A stretch of 44,986 nucleotides of DNA from UBA7328 sp002471345 (GTDB lineage Bacteria; Bacteroidota; Bacteroidia; Chitinophagales; Saprospiraceae): positions 1 through 44,986 of the forward strand of contig CAXGOB010000041.1 of the NCBI GenBank assembly GCA_964011275.1, in the 5' to 3' direction. The position numbers and the translations under genes are program-made. Shown here in pieces: positions 37,033 to 44,986 of the stretch. Position 1 is the first letter of the stretch, and each line of letters starts with the position of its first letter. The notes under the pieces are model-generated. The model made no database searches. It had not been told where the DNA came from and saw only the letters and a list, made by a program, of their open reading frames with translations.

Positions 37033-37695
37033 ATGGAAGGCAAACCAATAAAACTTATTATTGCTGATGATAGTCCTACTTTCCGTGAAGGAATCATTAG
37101 CTATCTCAATCAACATGAAGGTTTTGAAGTTACCAAGCAAGTGAGTAATGGAAGGTCACTTCTTGCTGAGATAAAAGAGGAGGAAGTAGATTTAGTGCTT
37201 TTAGATATAAAAATGCCAGAAATGGATGGCATTGAATGTTCAAAATTTATTCGCCAAAATTATCCAAGTATAAAAATACTCATATTGTCAAATTATGGAG
37301 AATTGGTATTCATAAGAGAACTAACTAAAGCTGATCATGGTGCTCATGGATACCTTCTTAAAAATGTAGAAAAAGAAGAAATCGTATTTGCTATAAAAAA
37401 GATCTATAAGGATGGTAAATACATCTGCGATGAAGTCAGAGATAAAATAAGTGCTTTAGAAAAATTTGATAAGACTTTCTCTCCTCAAGAACTTCAAACT
37501 CTATACTATTTCTGGAATGGACTAACTTCTGAACAAATCGCTAAGAAAGTATTCCGAAGTAAACATGCTGTCGATGCTAGATTTAAAAGTATTTATGCCG
37601 AGACTAAATGTAGCAATCAGAGAGAATTGATGAGGTATATTGTAGAAAATAATCTTAACGAGATGTTCAAATATGAATTTGAAACAGAGGGTTAG
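37033..37695 (+). CDS. LuxR/NarL-type response regulator
   Basis: This 220-residue regulator has a canonical receiver: acidic pair Asp12-Asp13, phospho-acceptor Asp58 (VLLDIKMPEMDG), Ser86 and Lys110. A C-terminal helix-turn-helix at ~155-220 (LTSEQIAKKVFRSKHAVDARFKSIYAETK) is a divergent LuxR type. The start is ATG 37033; the TTG at 37018 would only add five residues. It overlaps the kinase gene by 23 bases, so the pair is co-translated. It is divergent from the caspase/cyclase operon with 108 bases between, making that operon its most likely target. It contrasts with the atypical regulator at 10719, where the same Asp is lost. Confidence 0.92.
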   Translation: MEGKPIKLIIADDSPTFREGIISYLNQHEGFEVTKQVSNGRSLLAEIKEEEVDLVLLDIKMPEMDGIECSKFIRQNYPSIKILILSNYGELVFIRELTKADHGAHGYLLKNVEKEEIVFAIKKIYKDGKYICDEVRDKISALEKFDKTFSPQELQTLYYFWNGLTSEQIAKKVFRSKHAVDARFKSIYAETKCSNQRELMRYIVENNLNEMFKYEFETEG

Positions 37696-38947
37696 GATTT
37701 ACTGTTATGCCCTTACTTTTCTTTGTTCAGGTGTATGTTTATTTTCCCAATCGGACTCATTAACCATACTTTTCCAAAAAGCTGAAAATGCTTTTCTCTT
37801 AGGCCAAATTGAGATAGCAGCAGATAACTATGTTGATGCCTTAGAATTTAGTGATGTAGAGACTAATAGTAACGCAGATATTAACAATCGACTTAAAATT
37901 ATTGAGCTGCTTTCTCTTTGTTTACAGCAAATTGGAAATTGTGAGAAAGCCTCTAATTATCTAAAACCTCTTATGACTGAAGAGGCGGATAAAGTAGCCG
38001 TGTCAAAAGCTATCCGAGAAATTATAAGATGTACCAATGCCAATGGAACTAAAATAAACGAAGAACTACAGCAGGACATCTTAGAATATTTGGCTCTGGA
38101 AAGAATTGATGAAGGGGCCGAGAATCAGATGGCCGTTTTTTTAAAAGGTGTATATACAGATGAACAAGATTTTAGTGATTTCTTTCTTTTGTTAGAATAT
38201 GGATTTATGCCAGCTCTAAAATCCTTAGAGAAAGAACAAAAGGCCAATAGAATAGCGGATCAGCGTTCATATATTGCCATTGGATCATTGTTCCTAATGC
38301 TGATTTTAGGTTTTTTTCTATTTACCGCTAATCGCCAAATAAATCATGTAATACGTGAAAATGTAGCTCTTCTGACTGGCAAAGAAAAGGAGACTAATCG
38401 CTTAAGCGTGGATCTCCACGATATTTTGGGATATAAGATTGTTGAATTAAAGGATCAAGTAAAAAAGGTTGTGAATGGTTCTAAACCAGAGATGGAGAAC
38501 ATTTCAAAAGGTCTCAATGAATTACATGAGTCCATGAGATACATTGTTCAATCGAACCTTACTCCAGAATCACTAAAATTTGGATTGGGACCTGCCTTGG
38601 ATACCCTCTTCAATCGTGTGAATAAATTAGGTGTATTACAGTTTGAATTGTACAAACATGGATTAAAGGATAGGTTAAATGAAGAAAAAGAAAAACATAT
38701 CTTTTACATCATTCAAGAATTGGTGAATAATGTGATCAAACACTCAAAAGGAACTAGGGCAAGTTTTGAGATTTCAAGACTTGAAAGTGAAGTGTCAATC
38801 TTGGCAGAAGATGATGGTATAGGATATATTTCTTCAATAGATACATTGAAAACTGTAAAATCAAGAGTTGGGTTTCTAAAGGGCAAGGTTGTTGAGGAAT
38901 CCGAAATAGATAAAGGAAGTATGGTGATTGTTACCGTACCTATATAA
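37673..38947 (+). CDS. NarL-family-type sensor histidine kinase with extracytoplasmic helical sensor
   Basis: This 424-residue histidine kinase has a signal peptide (~1-25, ending LFSQ). A helical extracytoplasmic region (~28-200) of TPR-like character follows, then one membrane helix (~203-221), a HisKA_3 dimerisation box with phospho-acceptor His249 (LSVDLHDILGYK) and an HATPase domain (IIQELVNNVIKHSKG N-box; EDDGIGY G1-box). It pairs with the response regulator upstream. The sensor half lies on the same side of the membrane as the caspase, DUF4384, M43 and coiled-coil proteins of the divergent operon. It may sense their action or the stress they answer. Confidence 0.92.
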   Translation: MNLKQRVRIYCYALTFLCSGVCLFSQSDSLTILFQKAENAFLLGQIEIAADNYVDALEFSDVETNSNADINNRLKIIELLSLCLQQIGNCEKASNYLKPLMTEEADKVAVSKAIREIIRCTNANGTKINEELQQDILEYLALERIDEGAENQMAVFLKGVYTDEQDFSDFFLLLEYGFMPALKSLEKEQKANRIADQRSYIAIGSLFLMLILGFFLFTANRQINHVIRENVALLTGKEKETNRLSVDLHDILGYKIVELKDQVKKVVNGSKPEMENISKGLNELHESMRYIVQSNLTPESLKFGLGPALDTLFNRVNKLGVLQFELYKHGLKDRLNEEKEKHIFYIIQELVNNVIKHSKGTRASFEISRLESEVSILAEDDGIGYISSIDTLKTVKSRVGFLKGKVVEESEIDKGSMVIVTVPI

Positions 38948-38993
38948 ATAGAAAAGCTAAATCTTATAATCTACTATGAATTCTTCCTGATCC

Positions 38994-39001
38994 TAAATTT
39001 G
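38994..39001 (+). promoter_or_regulatory. Possible -7 element (TAAATTTG) for the isomerase/flavoprotein operon
   Basis: This matches the TAnnTTTG consensus 53 bases before the first isomerase-like gene. No TTG is seen at the expected -33 position. Confidence 0.4.
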
Positions 39002-39054
39002 AAGTTATTAAATCACTTCATTGTATATTTCATTTTATCACAATTTCACCTATC

Positions 39055-39555
39055 ATGTCTAGTACAATAGAAACTCTAACTTCAAGCCTTTCTCAACGGC
39101 AGAAATCTACCTTATTAATTCATGGTTTCATTACAATTCTTATAGGTTTTTTTGGTGGCTTTGCTTGGTTGATATCAATGGCTGGTTATCTTGAACTTTG
39201 GCCCTTGCCTCCTCTTGACCTTACAGTTCCTGCCACTAAAGAACTTTGGAGGAATGCACATACTGGACCTATTAATAATGGTATGTTGGTCATTTTGGTC
39301 GTGGCTATAAGTCCTTTGCTTAAACTTACTCCTAAAGCATCAAAATTTATGACTTATGGTGCCATTGCTATGCTTTGGGGCAATACTTTAGGGTATTCTA
39401 CAGGGCCTTTTTCCACTAATCGAGGACTGACACCAACTGGTGATTTTATAAATATTTTGTGTTATGGATCATTTTATGTTGCAGTGGTCGGAGCATTTAT
39501 TTTGGTGGGATTAGGAATCTATGGTAGTTATAAATCTCTGCTAGAATCAAAGTGA
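39055..39555 (+). CDS. Styrene-oxide-isomerase-like (StyC-like) four-helix membrane protein, copy 1
   Basis: This 166-residue protein has four membrane helices (~20-44, ~76-90, ~99-114, ~132-158), the size and topology of styrene-oxide isomerase. The core LWRNAHTGPINNGM matches the StyC pattern W-x-x-A-H-S/T-G-x-x-x-N-G-M, where the His (His69) binds heme b and the Asn six residues on (Asn75) lies at the active site. Tyr114 and the STNRGL loop match StyC's Tyr and SPNRGL. The Asp eight residues before the Tyr in StyC is Met here. The StyC comparison is from memory. Such enzymes convert epoxides to aldehydes. The next gene, 37 bases on, is a flavin-dependent oxidoreductase. Confidence 0.75.
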   Translation: MSSTIETLTSSLSQRQKSTLLIHGFITILIGFFGGFAWLISMAGYLELWPLPPLDLTVPATKELWRNAHTGPINNGMLVILVVAISPLLKLTPKASKFMTYGAIAMLWGNTLGYSTGPFSTNRGLTPTGDFINILCYGSFYVAVVGAFILVGLGIYGSYKSLLESK

Positions 39556-39592
39556 CTCTCGAAATTGATTTTAAAGGCTCTAATTAAGAAAA

Positions 39593-40942
39593 ATGAATAA
39601 TTCGACTACTCAGTCTTACGACAAAGAAACAGATTACTTGGTCGTAGGTGCGGGTGCAATGGGAATCGCTTTTGCAGATGAAATTTTCACAAGCAGACCT
39701 GATCTTCACATGACACTAGTGGACCGTCGTGCAAAGGCAGGAGGACATTGGAATAATGCTTATCCTTTTGTAAGGCTTCATCAGCCAGCTGCCTTTTATG
39801 GAGTTAATTCTCTAAAGCTTGGAAATGGGAGTACTGATTTGTCTTCCCAATCGGAACTACTGTCTTACTATGAACAAATAATCAAGAAATTTGAAGAAAG
39901 TGGTAGAGTTGAATTTTTAACTGAGCATGATTATTTGGGCAATGGTCAGGTGACGGATATGCATAATCGCAGTTTAGTTACCTGTTATAAAATCAATAAA
40001 AGAGTGGTAGATGCCAGTTATATGAATGTGAAGGTGCCTTCTACACATCCACCTAAGTTTACAGTTGATCAAGGCGTCACTCTTGTTCCTTTAAACGATC
40101 TCATACACCTACATGATAAATGGGAAAAATTCTATGTCGTTGGCAGCGGCAAGACAGGAATGGATGCTGTGTTGTATTTAATATCCAAAGGAGTTTCAGA
40201 TAGAAATATATACTGGATATGCCCAAATGATGCGTGGCTGTTTAATCGATCTCATCTTCAAGTTGGAACAGTCGGTAAAGAGATATTGGGACATGTGGAA
40301 TGCGTCAAAAATGCAGTCAAAGCAGATAATGTATTCTTGAAAATGGAAAAAACAGGTGGCATACTAAGGTTGGACAAATCAATTAGTCCAAAAAAATGGA
40401 GATGTGCAACGGTAAGCCCAGAAGAGTTAAAACTACTAAGAACGGTTAAAAATGTTATTCGTAAAGGAAGGGTGAGTCGTATTACGGAGTCTGAGATACA
40501 ATTAGAACAAGGAAGTGTTGACTATTCCGAGCGAACGTTGTTTGTTGATTGTTCTGCTGACGGATTAGCAAAACGAGAGGCGAAACCAATATTTTCAAAT
40601 GGGAACATTACTTTGCAATCCATACTATTTTGTCAACAGGTTTTTAGCGCAGCGACAATAGCCAAATTGGAGTTAGCCAGTATCACCGATGAAAAACGAA
40701 ATCATCTTACTCCTGTGCCTCATCCAGAATTCAAGGAAGATTGGCCTGGTGCCTTGTCTACAAGTGTAGAAAATTTACTTTGGCTACATCGATATATACC
40801 TTTTTGGATGTTTCGATCAAGATTGAACTTTATGAGCCACGAACCAATATTAAAATATTTTTATTATGCTGCTAAAGCAACTCTCCTGTCTCCTTCCATA
40901 AAAAAAGCAGTGGTTAGAATGAAGGCTTTACAAGAAGCATAA
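39593..40942 (+). CDS. FAD-dependent oxidoreductase (monooxygenase-like), between two StyC-like genes
   Basis: This 449-residue flavoprotein has an N-terminal FAD-binding Rossmann motif GAGAMG (19-24), followed by MTLVDRRAKAGGHWNNAYPFVRLHQP, and a second GxGxxG (GSGKTG, ~184-189) suited to NAD(P)H. This two-dinucleotide-fold layout is typical of flavin-containing or Baeyer-Villiger monooxygenases and related oxidoreductases. The strict FxGxxxHxxxW BVMO signature is not seen. No signal peptide or membrane helix is present. It lies 37 bases after one StyC-like gene and 37 bases before the other, so it probably supplies or uses an oxygenated substrate such as an epoxide for the membrane isomerases. 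Confidence 0.85.
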   Translation: MNNSTTQSYDKETDYLVVGAGAMGIAFADEIFTSRPDLHMTLVDRRAKAGGHWNNAYPFVRLHQPAAFYGVNSLKLGNGSTDLSSQSELLSYYEQIIKKFEESGRVEFLTEHDYLGNGQVTDMHNRSLVTCYKINKRVVDASYMNVKVPSTHPPKFTVDQGVTLVPLNDLIHLHDKWEKFYVVGSGKTGMDAVLYLISKGVSDRNIYWICPNDAWLFNRSHLQVGTVGKEILGHVECVKNAVKADNVFLKMEKTGGILRLDKSISPKKWRCATVSPEELKLLRTVKNVIRKGRVSRITESEIQLEQGSVDYSERTLFVDCSADGLAKREAKPIFSNGNITLQSILFCQQVFSAATIAKLELASITDEKRNHLTPVPHPEFKEDWPGALSTSVENLLWLHRYIPFWMFRSRLNFMSHEPILKYFYYAAKATLLSPSIKKAVVRMKALQEA

Positions 40943-40979
40943 ATGTCTCGAGAATCAGCAATATAAAATTTCTAAAATC

Positions 40980-41462
40980 ATGTCTATATCTAAAGCACAA
41001 AGACGCATTATTCAGCATGGGCTAGGGGTAATACTTTTTGGCCTTATTGGTGGGTTTTTCCTAGGATGGAATGTAATTGGGAAGATTACTTTTCCACCTT
41101 TTCCCATTGAAATTGATTATGCTATTCCAGGTACTACAGCTGCATGGAGGGCGGTACATACTGGAAGTATTATGAATGGTATTATGGCTTTGGTTTTAGC
41201 CGCATTGTTTTCTTGGTGTGATCTGAGTAAAACATTAGCAGAGAGGATTTCATGGACAATCATTACGGTGATCTGGGGAAATTCCATATTCTATCTAGCT
41301 GCTGTTTTTGCGCCAAATCATGGATTGTCATGGGGAAGTAATGCAGCAGGAGAGGGAAATATAGCGGGTATTATAGCTTATATCCCTGCTATCATCGCAG
41401 CTTATGCATTGATCTATGTGATCTATATATTGATGGTAAATGTGAAGAAAGCCACAGAGTAA
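40980..41462 (+). CDS. Styrene-oxide-isomerase-like (StyC-like) four-helix membrane protein, copy 2
   Basis: This 160-residue paralogue of the 39055 protein is closer to classical StyC. The core IPGTTAAWRAVHTGSIMNGIM gives His60 (heme ligand position) and Asn66. Tyr105 (WGNSIFY) and FAPNHGLSWG match StyC's catalytic Tyr region and SPNRGLTFG. The StyC Asp is not conserved (Thr/Val here). It has four membrane helices. It ends 13 bases from the convergent thioredoxin-like gene. Both copies keep the residues thought to bind heme and open epoxides, so both may be active, perhaps on different substrates or as a mixed oligomer; StyC itself is a trimer. Confidence 0.8.
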   Translation: MSISKAQRRIIQHGLGVILFGLIGGFFLGWNVIGKITFPPFPIEIDYAIPGTTAAWRAVHTGSIMNGIMALVLAALFSWCDLSKTLAERISWTIITVIWGNSIFYLAAVFAPNHGLSWGSNAAGEGNIAGIIAYIPAIIAAYALIYVIYILMVNVKKATE

Positions 41463-41475
41463 CTCTAAATAGTCA

Positions 41476-41883
41476 TCATCCATCTCTTTCAGCAAAACGG
41501 ATTAATTCCATTGAGTTCAGTATTGTATTTGACTTGAACTTGAGGTTGCGATATTTGTCTAATATAATGAAGCATGGAAATTCTATAATCTGATTTTGAT
41601 TAATAATCTCTGAACCAATCTGTGAATCTTTGCGCGCTTTTACATTAATGAATTTCTCATTGAATACTGAACAGACTTCATTTTTATAAAATATTGCGCT
41701 TTGAAAAAAATTGGCTTTAGGATCATTTTCCTCATATAGAAAAACAAAAATAGACTTGTCTTCTTGTTGCGCTTTGTCGTAGGCATAAGAAAGTGAAGTA
41801 TTAATAAAATTTATCTTTCTGCATTGACTATATGCATTCAAAGAAAACAGGAAAATTATAGTAACTAGAAGACTACTTTTCAT
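41476..41883 (-). CDS. Exported thioredoxin-fold protein without CxxC
   Basis: This 135-residue exported protein (signal peptide ending AYSQ) has a thioredoxin-like pattern: SIFVFLYEEND, a helix, FINVKAR, a cis-Pro-like EFPCFIILD segment and a C-terminal helix. Where thioredoxins have CxxC it reads NDPKANFF, so it cannot do dithiol redox chemistry. A single Cys after the cis-Pro is unusual. It is probably a folding or binding protein. It converges on the StyC-like gene with 13 bases between and forms its own unit. Confidence 0.65.
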   Translation of the reverse strand: MKSSLLVTIIFLFSLNAYSQCRKINFINTSLSYAYDKAQQEDKSIFVFLYEENDPKANFFQSAIFYKNEVCSVFNEKFINVKARKDSQIGSEIINQNQIIEFPCFIILDKYRNLKFKSNTILNSMELIRFAERDG

Positions 41884-42014
41884 GACAATATGACTCTATT
41901 TCAAAGATGAGTAGTATTCATAAAATGTTTTTTACTATTTATAGTAATTAATTGCCTAGGAACAATTGATAATGGCATGAACCTTGAGAAGTTTGCAATC
42001 AATTGCAAAATATG

Positions 42015-42054
42015 AATGCAAAAGTCAGAATTATTCTATCCTGACTTTTGCATT
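42015..42054 (-). terminator. Terminator of the lipoprotein gene at 42069
   Basis: Perfect 14-base arms (AATGCAAAAGTCAG and CTGACTTTTGCATT) with a 12-base loop lie 14 bases past the stop codon. The outgoing strand is T-rich (CATATTTTG). Confidence 0.8.
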
Positions 42055-42068
42055 TTCGCTAGAGTATA

Positions 42069-43331
42069 TTAATTACATAAAAGACTTTCATCCACACCAA
42101 ATGCATTTTGTCTATAGAGTATCATCTGTGCACCAGTGGTTTTTGACGTCAATACCATAATGGCGTCAGGTTTTATGCTACTATCCTCAGCACATATTCC
42201 TCCATTTTGGGCATATGCAGGAAGGCCATCTCTTTTTACTATGTTTCCTTCGTAGTATTCTATTGGAAAGCCTTTTGAGGTACGATCTATAGCTATACTG
42301 ACAGCTCCATTTTCTTGATTGATCACACCACTAACAGGATTCGCTTCAAAAAGTGCATTGTTAGGATCTTGATCAGGACATGGAGGCACTCTCAGTTCCC
42401 ATGATCCTATTTTATCCAAAGTGTCAAGATTTGTATAGGTAGTCCCTAATGCAGGTGGTGTCATTCCTGGATACAATGTGGATTGTTCTTCATAACACCC
42501 CTCATCTTGTTTTACAAGTGATGGTAAAAACCATATGCAATAAGCTCGATTATCAGGACTAAACCATGTGTTCACGATATTAGTAGGGGCTGGGATATTG
42601 ATAGGAGGTATTACAATGTTTGGTGGAGTAGGAGTGATAAATAAAGACAGATTATTATTGATGAATTCCTGATCAGCCACTCGTACTCTGCTTACTGGAA
42701 TAAATCCACCACATTGTTCATCCATGATAAACACTTCGGCATTACCAGCCGCATTATCAGGCAATATAGCAATACGCCCACCGGCTTCTGTAGAATATAT
42801 GGACTGAAGAGGATCATTTTCATCAAGCACTATTTCTCCATTAATTTCTCTTTGTATGAATACATCTCTATTCGCTAAAAAGCTAGCTGGTGAAGTGGAG
42901 ATTAATATTTGCTCACTTTTTCCTGCTTTTCTGATACTAGGAGTAATCTCCGCATTAATATTAGCCAAAGGATCACAGACATATGTGACATTCAGTGGAA
43001 TAAAACCACCACAATCGTTGTCTACAACATAGAACTTAAAATTGCCTTCGCCTATATCGTCAATTTTCACCAGATAGCCACCTTCAGTAGGAGTGGTATT
43101 TACCTTCGTACTTTCATTTATAGTGACTTCTCCATTCACTAACCTTTCTGTAAAGAGCTCTCTTTCATCCAGAAAATTAGGGAACGAAGTAGTGATCAGA
43201 AGAGATCTATCGGCTAAGTCAAACCTAGGTTCCACTGTGGCATCCACTCTTGCAAAATTTTCACATTCGGGATTACATGAAAAAAGTACTAGTGCGCCTA
43301 GAGTGATGAAAGTTATTATGAAATTTTTCAT
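42069..43331 (-). CDS. Hypothetical lipoprotein with two tandem beta repeats
   Basis: This is a 420-residue lipoprotein (signal ending LFSC). Two ~95-residue repeats (~25-115 and ~120-215) share the pattern of an E-R-E-L/DVF segment, ER/REINGE, TEGGYL/EAGGRI and a conserved CGGFIP motif. They may be immunoglobulin-like sandwiches. A Pro/Ile-rich linker (~230-255) and a Cys-containing C-terminal domain (~258-420) follow. No catalytic motif was found. It lies 34 bases downstream of the outer-membrane barrel gene, so the two likely form one transcript, perhaps a surface lipoprotein with its barrel partner. Confidence 0.75.
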   Translation of the reverse strand: MKNFIITFITLGALVLFSCNPECENFARVDATVEPRFDLADRSLLITTSFPNFLDERELFTERLVNGEVTINESTKVNTTPTEGGYLVKIDDIGEGNFKFYVVDNDCGGFIPLNVTYVCDPLANINAEITPSIRKAGKSEQILISTSPASFLANRDVFIQREINGEIVLDENDPLQSIYSTEAGGRIAILPDNAAGNAEVFIMDEQCGGFIPVSRVRVADQEFINNNLSLFITPTPPNIVIPPINIPAPTNIVNTWFSPDNRAYCIWFLPSLVKQDEGCYEEQSTLYPGMTPPALGTTYTNLDTLDKIGSWELRVPPCPDQDPNNALFEANPVSGVINQENGAVSIAIDRTSKGFPIEYYEGNIVKRDGLPAYAQNGGICAEDSSIKPDAIMVLTSKTTGAQMILYRQNAFGVDESLLCN

Positions 43332-43365
43332 TTGATTGTTTTATATAGTATTGATACTGTTCAGT

Positions 43366-44373
43366 TTATAATAATATACGACCACTTATAGTGACAAAAG
43401 AATAACTATCTCTCACTAGCCTCTGTCTAAGATTAGTCGTAGAAAGTATGAATGGCATTGAGGCACTTATATTAAAGCTTGTATTAAATGATGGTTGATA
43501 TTGAATTCCTAAAGTGCCTAATAGCTGTTCGTTACTTTTGATCAATGATTTATCAGAGAATGATCCTGATGAAGGAGGCTTAAATGCCAAAGTATAGGTC
43601 ATCCCTGGATAGATTACGAATTTGCCTAGTCGTTGTACAATGAAAAAACTTCCAGACGTATTATGCAGCCAATCTTCATTGATGCTCAATGATCCAGGCT
43701 GGAATGATGTGCCATTTACTATAAAATAGTAATAGGACGTCTGCTGGTCATTTAGACTTACGAAATAGGAAAGATTGACATCAAAGCTATTTCTATCTGC
43801 AAGTTTAAAAGCTTCATCATCGCTGCTATTGCCGAATTCTCCATAAGAATATCCTGCGTTAATAGTAAAAGCTTCTAATCCCTCAAAAGGCATTAATCTG
43901 AATCTAACACCCACTTCTCTAAGACCACTGTAGGTTTTATCAGTACCTCTATTTGCACTCTCTTCATCACTACTGCTAAAGACATCCCATATTGGATCTG
44001 TTGCGGCATTTGCTAATCTTCTCTTTCCATATCTTACTCTAGCTCCTATATCCCATCTGCCTCTTCTAGATAATCCAAAATAGGTCTCCAGATTAGAGTT
44101 GAACTCAGTAAGTCTCAGCCGATCTTGGACAGGTGACTCTATTACTGATTCGTGTAATGCTATCCATGATGAGAAAAGCGAAGAGTAGAAATTAACTTCT
44201 ACATTTCCAGATGTAAGCACAGTAGGGGAAAGCCCACCAATAAATAGAGACTCATCAAGTAATTCTAACCCATCATCATTTTGTCCATATGCTGCTGATA
44301 GAAACAATGTAAATAGGGCAAATAGAAGTGTATGTTTCAATAATTTAATTTTTAGCATTTTATAGTTTTTCAA
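43366..44373 (-). CDS. Outer-membrane beta-barrel protein
   Basis: This 335-residue protein has a signal peptide (AAYGQ) and amphipathic beta strands with aromatic ends throughout. It finishes in a strand (VTISGRILL), as outer-membrane barrels do. Strand patterns such as WDIGARVRYG and FTINAGYSYGEFG recall transporter- or alpha-amylase-type barrels, but no specific family is identified. The ATG at 44358 is an alternative start giving a more compact signal. It precedes the 42069 lipoprotein gene by 34 bases and follows the Kazal-domain gene's terminator. Confidence 0.72.
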   Translation of the reverse strand: MKNYKMLKIKLLKHTLLFALFTLFLSAAYGQNDDGLELLDESLFIGGLSPTVLTSGNVEVNFYSSLFSSWIALHESVIESPVQDRLRLTEFNSNLETYFGLSRRGRWDIGARVRYGKRRLANAATDPIWDVFSSSDEESANRGTDKTYSGLREVGVRFRLMPFEGLEAFTINAGYSYGEFGNSSDDEAFKLADRNSFDVNLSYFVSLNDQQTSYYYFIVNGTSFQPGSLSINEDWLHNTSGSFFIVQRLGKFVIYPGMTYTLAFKPPSSGSFSDKSLIKSNEQLLGTLGIQYQPSFNTSFNISASMPFILSTTNLRQRLVRDSYSFVTISGRILL

Positions 44374-44407
44374 GAATTCGAAAGGTACTCTTTAAATGGC
44401 AAAATAA

Positions 44408-44437
44408 ATGGAGAAGAAATTTAAATATCTTCTCCAT
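44408..44437 (-). terminator. Terminator of the Kazal-domain protein gene
   Basis: A perfect 10-base stem (ATGGAGAAGA/TCTTCTCCAT) lies 14 bases past the stop codon at 44452 and is followed on the minus strand by TTATTTTG. Confidence 0.75.
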
Positions 44438-44451
44438 CTTATCATATTTGA

Positions 44452-44986
44452 TTAGTTAGAACTGACAAAGAATTTGGTAGATTTTTCATAGTACTTACCA
44501 CACTTCGTCTTGTACCTACACTTGAGATTATACGTCCCTGCTTTTAATCCTCTTAGCATACGTATGTCATCGCTGTTATTAGAGTCAGGTCTATTCCATT
44601 CATAAGGAGCATTATTTTCTCTTCTTACGAATCTGTTATTGATAAACAACTCCATATATTCAATGTCTAGGTGCCTCTCAGCATCGACTCTGACATATAT
44701 ATGATCATCTACACTAAATGTGCGATTGTTTCTAGGAACTTTAAACCAAGCACCGCTTCTACAGTTGTTGTTACCCCCACCACTACAAGCTCCGCTTCTC
44801 CAAGTTTTCACACCTGCCGCTTCTGCATGGCATTCATTGTTATACGTCACATCATCACATCCGCATACTGGAGCATAATTTTGTGGACAATATTTGTTAA
44901 CAGGAACACCTTTGCAATCATTTCCATTTCCATCAAAATGGATCCAGCATTCTTGTTTGAAAGGTTCCGTACGGCATTTTTTCTTT
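44452..44986 (-). CDS. Kazal-type protease-inhibitor domain protein (N-terminus outside window)
   Basis: The open frame runs on through base 44986, so the N-terminus is missing; the GTG at 44848-44850 is only an internal Val. A Kazal-like domain (Cys-rich, NYAPVCGCDDVTYNNECHAEAAGV) is at about 44800-44900. It is followed by a beta domain with FSVDDHIYVRVDAE and GLKAGTYNLKCRYKTKCG, resembling an Ig-like or Big-type fold. Kazal domains inhibit serine proteases; bacterial examples are secreted. The gene ends 78 bases before the barrel gene on the same strand, with a terminator between them. Confidence 0.8.
   Translation of the reverse strand, partial: KKKCRTEPFKQECWIHFDGNGNDCKGVPVNKYCPQNYAPVCGCDDVTYNNECHAEAAGVKTWRSGACSGGGNNNCRSGAWFKVPRNNRTFSVDDHIYVRVDAERHLDIEYMELFINNRFVRRENNAPYEWNRPDSNNSDDIRMLRGLKAGTYNLKCRYKTKCGKYYEKSTKFFVSSN

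Overview
The window is AT-rich and comes from a member of the Bacteroidota. The phylum call is firm: there is a PorP/SprF-type outer-membrane protein, a gliding-motility-type (type B) C-terminal sorting domain, two type A sorting domains of the type IX secretion system (T9SS), SprB-like repeats, and many FISUMP, DUF4384 and DUF2452 type domains typical of the phylum. A saprospirian relative is my best guess, but that is inference. No rRNA, tRNA, CRISPR array, insertion sequence or prophage was seen.

Layout. 1-1575: a metal-dependent amidohydrolase lipoprotein, cut by the window edge and broken by a one-base frameshift. 1800-10624: a cell-surface block with a PorP/SprF protein, a giant five-cohesin-like SprB-repeat protein and a large dockerin-bearing T9SS substrate. 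10719-13355: a LuxR-type regulator whose receiver has lost its phospho-acceptor Asp, an OmpA/MotB-like lipoprotein, and a lone membrane protein resembling Pycsar effectors. 13401-17062: crotonase, a frameshifted short-chain dehydrogenase, a RidA-like lipoprotein and a secreted M28 peptidase. 17208-19380: an aromatic amino acid decarboxylase/hydroxylase pair that could make monoamines. 19499-21651: a two-gene unit with a degenerate MtfA-like protein, then a cyanophycinase-like lipoprotein. 22158-26408: a second giant dockerin-bearing T9SS substrate. 27154-27624: a DUF2452 protein.

27988-36924 is a tight six-gene minus-strand operon: caspase-like protease with thrombospondin-3 and FISUMP domains, DUF4384 protein, M43 metalloprotease with a DUF4384-like tail, membrane class III nucleotide cyclase with a FISUMP domain, secreted coiled-coil protein, and a helical protein of unknown function. 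It is divergent from a LuxR/NarL-type two-component pair (37033-38947). Shared accessory domains tie the proteases to the cyclase, and this is the strongest candidate here for an undescribed system. 39055-41462 is a second strong candidate: a flavin-dependent oxidoreductase flanked on both sides by paralogous four-helix membrane proteins that look like styrene-oxide isomerase (StyC). The right end (41476-44986) holds a thioredoxin-fold protein without CxxC, a repeat-bearing lipoprotein, an outer-membrane barrel and a partial Kazal-domain protein.

Two genes (amidohydrolase, SDR) carry simple frameshifts with the rest of the frame intact. That is as compatible with assembly error as with recent decay. 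All functional calls rest on reading motifs by eye; no database search was run.
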